DNA from: an uncultured Clostridia bacterium
GTDB taxonomy: Bacteria > Bacillota > Clostridia > Oscillospirales > CAG-382
DNA length: 8,222 bases
Direction of reading: 5' to 3'
Assembly: GCA_905235695.1 (NCBI GenBank)
Contig: CAJOMW010000039.1
Coordinates: forward strand, 1-8,222
Below the pieces are notes generated by a model. It had not been told where the DNA came from. It was given only the letters and a program-made list of their open reading frames with translations, and ran no database searches. Positions within the stretch are counted from its first letter, which is position 1; every line of letters starts with the position of its first letter. The position numbers were made by a program, and so were the translations under genes. Of this stretch, positions 5,159-8,222 are shown piece after piece.

Positions 5159-6412
5159 TCTACACAAAAAGCTTATGAGATGGCAAAGGAAATATATGCC
5201 GGTTACGGCGTTGACACCGAAAAGGCCATGGAACAACTCAAAAATGTATCAATCTCGCTTCACTGCTGGCAGGGCGACGACGTTATAGGCTTTGAGTCTG
5301 CGGAAGGCTCGCTCACCGGCGGTATTCAGACGACCGGCAACTATCCCGGAAAGGCTCGCACGATAGACGAGCTGAAGCAGGACATAGAGTTCGTAATGTC
5401 CCTTCTCCCCGGAAAGCAGAAGCTCAATCTTCACGCTCTCTACCTCGACAACGGCGGCAAAAAGGTCGACAGAGACCAGATAGAGCCAAAGCACTTTGAG
5501 ACGTGGGTTGATTTTGCAAAGAAAAACAAGATAGGCCTTGATTTTAACCCGTCTTTCTTCAGCCACGCCCTCTCGGAGAACGGCACCCTCTCAAGCCGCG
5601 ACAAGTCTGTAAGAGAATTCTGGATAGAGCACGGCAAGCGCTCGAGAAAGATAGCCGAGTACTTCGGCAAGGAGCTCGGAATCCGCGCTGTGACAAACTT
5701 CTGGATGCCCGACGGCTCGAAGGACACCCCCGTTGAAAAGCTCTCCGCACGCGAGCGCATGAAGGAATCCCTCGACGAGATATTCGCTCTCCCGATAGAC
5801 ATAAATTGCGACAGAGACGCTCTTGAGAGCAAGCTCTTCGGCATAGGACTCGAGAGCTACACCGTCGTTTCCAACGAATTTGTCTACGCTTACTGTGCAA
5901 AGAATCCGAACACCATGGTTTGTATGGACGCAGGTCACTATCATCCGACCGAAGTCATCTCCGACAAGATTTCCACGGCGGCTCTCTTCTATGATGAAAT
6001 GCTGCTTCACGTAAGCCGCCCCGTAAGATGGGACAGCGACCATGTAGTTATACTCAACGACGAGATACAGGCTATCGCAAACGAGATAGTAAGAAACGAC
6101 CTCTTCGGCAAGGTAAACATTGCGCTCGACTACTTCGACGCTTCCATAAACCGCATTACCGCCTGGGTGACCGGCGTAAGAGCTACTCAGAAGGCTCTGC
6201 TTGCGGCTCTGCTTACTCCGAATGACAAGCTCAAGGAATTTGAGGCAAGCGGCGACTACACCTCGCGCCTTGCTCTCTCGGAGGTCTACAAGACTCTCCC
6301 CTTCTCTCTCGTTTGGGACTACTTCTGCGAAAAGGAAAATGTTCCGGTCGCAGAAAAATGGGTTGAAGAAGCCAAGAAGTACGAAGCTGACGTCACCTCA
6401 AAGAGAATATAA
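5156..6412 (+). CDS. rhaA: L-rhamnose isomerase
   Basis: A 418-residue protein (E. coli RhaA is 419) that interconverts L-rhamnose and L-rhamnulose, the first step of rhamnose breakdown, as a cytosolic metal-dependent TIM-barrel enzyme. Recognition is unambiguous: VSISLHCWQGDDVIGFE (31-47), GGIQTTGNYPGKA (55-67), LDFNPSFFSH (128-137), KLFGIGLESY (226-235), MDAGHYHPTEVISDKIS (257-273), LLHVSRPVRWDSDHVV (283-298), HDLF-like RNDLFGKV (313-320) and LDYFDASINRITAWVTG (324-340). Asp258, His261, His285, Asp293, Asp295 and Asp325 keep the same mutual spacing as the two-metal-site residues D267, H270, H294, D302, D304 and D334 of the E. coli enzyme as I recall them, so the protein should be active. 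It is the last gene of the sugar unit; the hairpin at 6420-6445 follows its stop by 7 bases. Confidence 0.97.
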   Translation: MSTQKAYEMAKEIYAGYGVDTEKAMEQLKNVSISLHCWQGDDVIGFESAEGSLTGGIQTTGNYPGKARTIDELKQDIEFVMSLLPGKQKLNLHALYLDNGGKKVDRDQIEPKHFETWVDFAKKNKIGLDFNPSFFSHALSENGTLSSRDKSVREFWIEHGKRSRKIAEYFGKELGIRAVTNFWMPDGSKDTPVEKLSARERMKESLDEIFALPIDINCDRDALESKLFGIGLESYTVVSNEFVYAYCAKNPNTMVCMDAGHYHPTEVISDKISTAALFYDEMLLHVSRPVRWDSDHVVILNDEIQAIANEIVRNDLFGKVNIALDYFDASINRITAWVTGVRATQKALLAALLTPNDKLKEFEASGDYTSRLALSEVYKTLPFSLVWDYFCEKENVPVAEKWVEEAKKYEADVTSKRI

Positions 6413-6419
6413 AAAATAC

Positions 6420-6445
6420 AGAGCCGCTGCCAAGGCAGCGGCTCT
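6420..6445. terminator. GC-rich hairpin after rhaA, probable end of the rhamnose unit
   Basis: AGAGCCGCTGCC (6420-6431) and GGCAGCGGCTCT (6434-6445) are 12-base perfect complements; the two-base AA loop means the top pair would open. It starts 7 bases after the rhaA stop, where a terminator is expected, but on the + strand it is followed by CTCTCAGTG rather than a U-run. The A-run at 6411-6416 would give a U-run only on the - strand. It may terminate partially or protect the mRNA 3' end. Confidence 0.6.
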
Positions 6446-6474
6446 CTCTCAGTGAAGAGAGAAAAGTGAAGAGA
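6445..6474. repeat. Purine-rich stretch with direct repeats and a small hairpin
   Basis: AGTGAAGAGA occurs at 6451-6460 and again at 6465-6474, a 14-base period. TCTCTC (6445-6450) also pairs with GAGAGA (6457-6462) around AGTGAA. The + strand is almost all purine from 6454 to 6491. Function unknown; slippage-prone low-complexity spacer is the simplest reading. Confidence 0.45.
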
Positions 6475-6484
6475 TAAGAGAAAA

Positions 6485-6505
6485 AGGAAAATCTTTGATT
6501 TTCCT
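6485..6505. repeat. Second hairpin between rhaA and tcdA
   Basis: AGGAAAATC (6485-6493) and GATTTTCCT (6497-6505) are perfect 9-base arms around TTT. It ends 39 bases before the tcdA start. It lacks a following U-run on the + strand. It may be an mRNA leader structure or part of a composite termination zone. Confidence 0.45.
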
Positions 6506-6544
6506 CAGGAAGGTCTCATTTAGATCTGATTAAGGAAGTTTTCA

Positions 6545-7315
6545 ATGTTAAACCAGTTTTCAAGAACAGAGCTGATATTCGGCAAAGAGGCAATGGAAAA
6601 GCTGTCGGAAAGCCGAGTTGCCGTATTTGGCATAGGGGGCGTCGGCGGATACACCGTTGAGGCGCTGGCAAGGAGCGGAGTCGGTCACCTCGACCTCATA
6701 GACGACGACAGGGTTTGCCTCACGAATATAAACCGTCAGATATACGCAACGCGCAAAACCGTCGGAAAATACAAGGTAGACGTCGCCGAGGAGCGTATTC
6801 ACGAGATAAACCCCGATTGCGACGTGCGCACTTACAAGACCTTTTTTATGCCCGACACAAAAGATCAGTTCGACTTTTCAGAGTACGATTATGTAGTCGA
6901 TGCGATAGACACGGTCACGGGAAAATTAGAGCTTGTAATGTCATCAAAGGCCGCTTCTGTGCCGATAATAAGCTCTATGGGTGCGGGAAACAAGGTCGAT
7001 CCGACGGCGTTTGAGGTGGCGGATATATACAAGACCTCCGTCTGCCCTCTCGCCAAGGTAATGCGCCGCGAGCTGAAAAAGAGTGGCGTGCGCTCTCTGA
7101 AGGTCGTGTACTCAAAGGAACAGCCCATAAGGCCGCTTGAGGATATGGCGATAAGCTGCCGCACAAACTGCATCTGCCCTCCCGGGACGGCGAGAAAATG
7201 CACGGAGCGCCGCGATATTCCCGGCTCCAATGCGTTTGTGCCGTCGGTCGTCGGACTTATTATCGCCGGCGAAGTGATAAAAGACCTGACATCGTTCAGC
7301 CGCGGAGAAAGGTAG
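6545..7315 (+). CDS. tcdA: tRNA threonylcarbamoyladenosine dehydratase (ThiF/MoeB/E1-like)
   Basis: A 256-residue E1-like enzyme of the TcdA/CsdL/YgdL group, which uses ATP to cyclise the t6A modification at tRNA position 37 to ct6A. The adenylation domain is clear: nucleotide loop VFGIGGVGGYTVEALARSG (27-45), acidic LIDDDRVCLTNINRQ (51-65) with Asp53, Asn61, Asn63, Arg64 and Gln65, the conserved Lys76 in GKYKVD, and VVDAIDTV (117-124) with Asp122. SMGAGNKVDPT (144-154) is a TcdA hallmark separating it from ThiF and MoeB. An added C-terminal segment carries Cys205, Cys209, Cys211 and Cys219 in SCRTNCICPPGTARKCT, followed by RRDIPGSNAFVPSVVGLIIA. The start ATG has AAGGAAG at 6532-6538 with a 6-base spacer. 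It may be read through from rhaA or from an unseen promoter; no core promoter is convincing upstream. Confidence 0.9.
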   Translation: MLNQFSRTELIFGKEAMEKLSESRVAVFGIGGVGGYTVEALARSGVGHLDLIDDDRVCLTNINRQIYATRKTVGKYKVDVAEERIHEINPDCDVRTYKTFFMPDTKDQFDFSEYDYVVDAIDTVTGKLELVMSSKAASVPIISSMGAGNKVDPTAFEVADIYKTSVCPLAKVMRRELKKSGVRSLKVVYSKEQPIRPLEDMAISCRTNCICPPGTARKCTERRDIPGSNAFVPSVVGLIIAGEVIKDLTSFSRGER

Positions 7316-7347
7316 AATTTAATTAAAATCCGATTGATTTTTATAAG

Positions 7348-7382
7348 AAAGAGAAGCCTCATTTTCAGGCTCCTCTTTTTTT
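7348..7382. terminator. Intrinsic terminator between tcdA and the convergent phosphatase gene
   Basis: AAAGAG (7348-7353) pairs with CTCTTT (7373-7378) and AGCCT (7355-7359) with AGGCT (7367-7371), with one A/C mismatch between and a CATTTTC loop. The stem runs directly into a T-run ending at 7382, a good + strand terminator for tcdA. On the - strand it is followed by CTTATAAAAATC, a weaker U-run, so it could also serve the phosphatase gene ending at 7428. Confidence 0.85.
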
Positions 7383-7427
7383 GTCCGTTATATACGGCAA
7401 TTTATCCGATATGTTTTCCAATCGCCA

Positions 7428-8147
7428 TTAAAACCTTATCGTATTGAAATAGTACCCCGTCATAATTCCCTCTTTATACAGGTGTCCTTCATCCGAGAAG
7501 GTCAGCACGCGCGGAATAGCGTACTCACCGGCCTCCTGAAAATTGATGACGGTGAGTCCGGTCGTGCAAATATCAAAATGGGTGGTAAAAGAGGGGTACG
7601 GTATGTCGAGAAGGCAGCTCATGAACGCAAGTCCGAAGCCCTGGTGTGCAAAGAGCGCTATCCTCTCGCTGTTACGGCTCTGTATCTTATATCTTCCGCT
7701 GTACCTTTCGTGCTCGTAACCGAGCGAGGCAAGCCACTTGTCACTCTCGTCGTAGATGCGCTCAATTCCCTTCTTGTAGTCGCGGTCGACGAGCTTCGGG
7801 TGGTTATACCACTCGAATCCGAGGTCTCGCATAGACTTGTCGAGCATGAGCACCCTCGTGTCGGGATCGCTGAAGAGCCACGTCCAAGAGCCACTTTTTG
7901 TCTTTACGATAAAGTCATTCCAGGTGTAGCTCTCGTTACAGAAATCCAGCTCGGTAATCTCCTTTTTCAGCATTTCGCAGAGCGGTTTTGCGGTGAGCTT
8001 CGCGCGCTCGGAGGTGGACGCAAATACCCTGTCGATGCCGTAAGCCGAAAGGCGCTTGCCCAGTGCCTCAGCCTGACGTTCTCCGAGCGGTGTGAGTGAA
8101 TCGGGTGAATATATGGGATCTCCGTGGCGAACGTAGAATAAAATCAT
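7428..8147 (-). CDS. Histidine phosphatase family protein (phosphoglycerate-mutase-like)
   Basis: A 239-residue cytosolic protein of the histidine phosphatase (PGAM-like) superfamily, whose members remove or transfer phosphate through a phosphohistidine. The N-terminus FYVRHGDPIY (4-13) carries the catalytic Arg7-His8-Gly9; LTPLGERQAEALGKRL (18-33) and ASTSERAKLTA (43-53), with Arg48, are the usual second motif; the second catalytic His is His168 in LFAHQGFG (165-172). The part from about 70 to 160 is a Trp-rich insertion or cap (Trp76, 88, 90, 113, 138) that probably sets substrate choice. The substrate is not deducible; phosphoglycerate mutase itself is unlikely because its other signatures are missing. 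Start ATG has AAAGGAG (8157-8163, - strand) with a 9-base spacer. Single gene with its own promoter at 8188-8215. Confidence 0.88.
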   Translation of the reverse strand: MILFYVRHGDPIYSPDSLTPLGERQAEALGKRLSAYGIDRVFASTSERAKLTAKPLCEMLKKEITELDFCNESYTWNDFIVKTKSGSWTWLFSDPDTRVLMLDKSMRDLGFEWYNHPKLVDRDYKKGIERIYDESDKWLASLGYEHERYSGRYKIQSRNSERIALFAHQGFGLAFMSCLLDIPYPSFTTHFDICTTGLTVINFQEAGEYAIPRVLTFSDEGHLYKEGIMTGYYFNTIRF

Positions 8148-8187
8148 TTTTATTATCTCCTTTTACAAAAGTCTGAACACATCTATT

Positions 8188-8215
8188 ATTATAGCAAAAT
8201 ATATGGATTTGTCAA
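8188..8215 (-). promoter_or_regulatory. Sigma-A-type promoter for the histidine phosphatase gene
   Basis: On the - strand, a perfect TTGACA (8215-8210), a 16-base spacer and a perfect TATAAT (8193-8188). Transcription should begin near 8181, giving a leader of about 33 bases with a good Shine-Dalgarno. No obvious operator is seen, so expression is probably constitutive. Confidence 0.8.
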
Positions 8216-8222
8216 TAAATGC

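Noticed and set aside
6495..6523. Promoter for tcdA (TTGATT ... ATTTAG)
   Set aside because: The -10 candidate matches the consensus poorly and the -35 lies within a hairpin arm; not enough support.
7482..8099. Antisense open frame (205 codons) across the histidine phosphatase gene
   Set aside because: GTG start without a ribosome site, no family resemblance, fully covered by a well-supported gene on the other strand.
1..8222. CRISPR array, tRNA/rRNA gene, insertion sequence, prophage or defence island
   Set aside because: No spaced direct repeats of suitable length, no cloverleaf or rRNA motif, no transposase, integrase or phage protein among the readable frames; the only mobile-linked item is the toxin-antitoxin pair.

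Overview
The window looks like a piece of chromosome from a low-to-middle GC Firmicute, most likely an anaerobic gut or rumen Clostridia (Oscillospiraceae or Lachnospiraceae-like). Reasons: strong AGGAGG-type Shine-Dalgarno sites before nearly every gene, near-consensus sigma-A promoters in AT-rich spacers, intrinsic hairpin terminators, heavy use of ATA for Ile and AGA/AGG for Arg, and protein families typical of Clostridia. The genus assignment is inference only. I see no tRNA, rRNA, CRISPR array, insertion sequence or phage gene, and no gene-free stretch longer than about 255 bases.

Layout. 1-479 (+): the 3' end of a RelB/DinJ-type antitoxin gene overlapping a complete YafQ-type mRNA-interferase toxin gene that starts at GTG. 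505-544: a hairpin usable from both sides, lying between convergent genes. 558-2379 (-): a two-gene unit, read from 2379 downwards, encoding an ADP-ribose-pyrophosphatase-like Nudix hydrolase and then a PLP enzyme of the methionine gamma-lyase/'aluminium resistance' family; its promoter lies at 2422-2450. 2380-2634: a divergent control region with two good promoters facing away from each other and several inverted repeats. 2635-6412 (+): a sugar catabolic unit of an AP-endonuclease-2-type TIM-barrel isomerase/epimerase, L-rhamnulokinase (rhaB) and L-rhamnose isomerase (rhaA). 6413-6544: a spacer with a GC-rich hairpin, purine-rich direct repeats and a second hairpin. 6545-7315 (+): a ThiF/E1-like tRNA threonylcarbamoyladenosine dehydratase (tcdA). 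7348-7382: terminator between convergent genes. 7428-8147 (-): a histidine-phosphatase (phosphoglycerate-mutase-like) protein with its own promoter at 8188-8215.

How the genes work together. RhaA converts L-rhamnose to L-rhamnulose and RhaB phosphorylates that to L-rhamnulose 1-phosphate. The TIM-barrel protein is transcribed ahead of both from a strong promoter and probably acts on the same or a related sugar. The usual aldolase (RhaD), mutarotase (RhaM), transporter and AraC-type regulator are absent from the window, so the pathway must be completed elsewhere. The toxin-antitoxin pair, the Nudix/PLP pair, tcdA and the phosphatase look like unrelated housekeeping or accessory neighbours.

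Most of the window is ordinary. The parts most worth a second look are the structured spacer between the TIM-barrel gene and rhaB (two CUCCU motifs able to pair with the rhaB Shine-Dalgarno, and two mutually exclusive stems), the uncharacterised TIM-barrel member of the rhamnose unit, and the Cys cluster in the TcdA-like protein. I did not find a convincing novel system.
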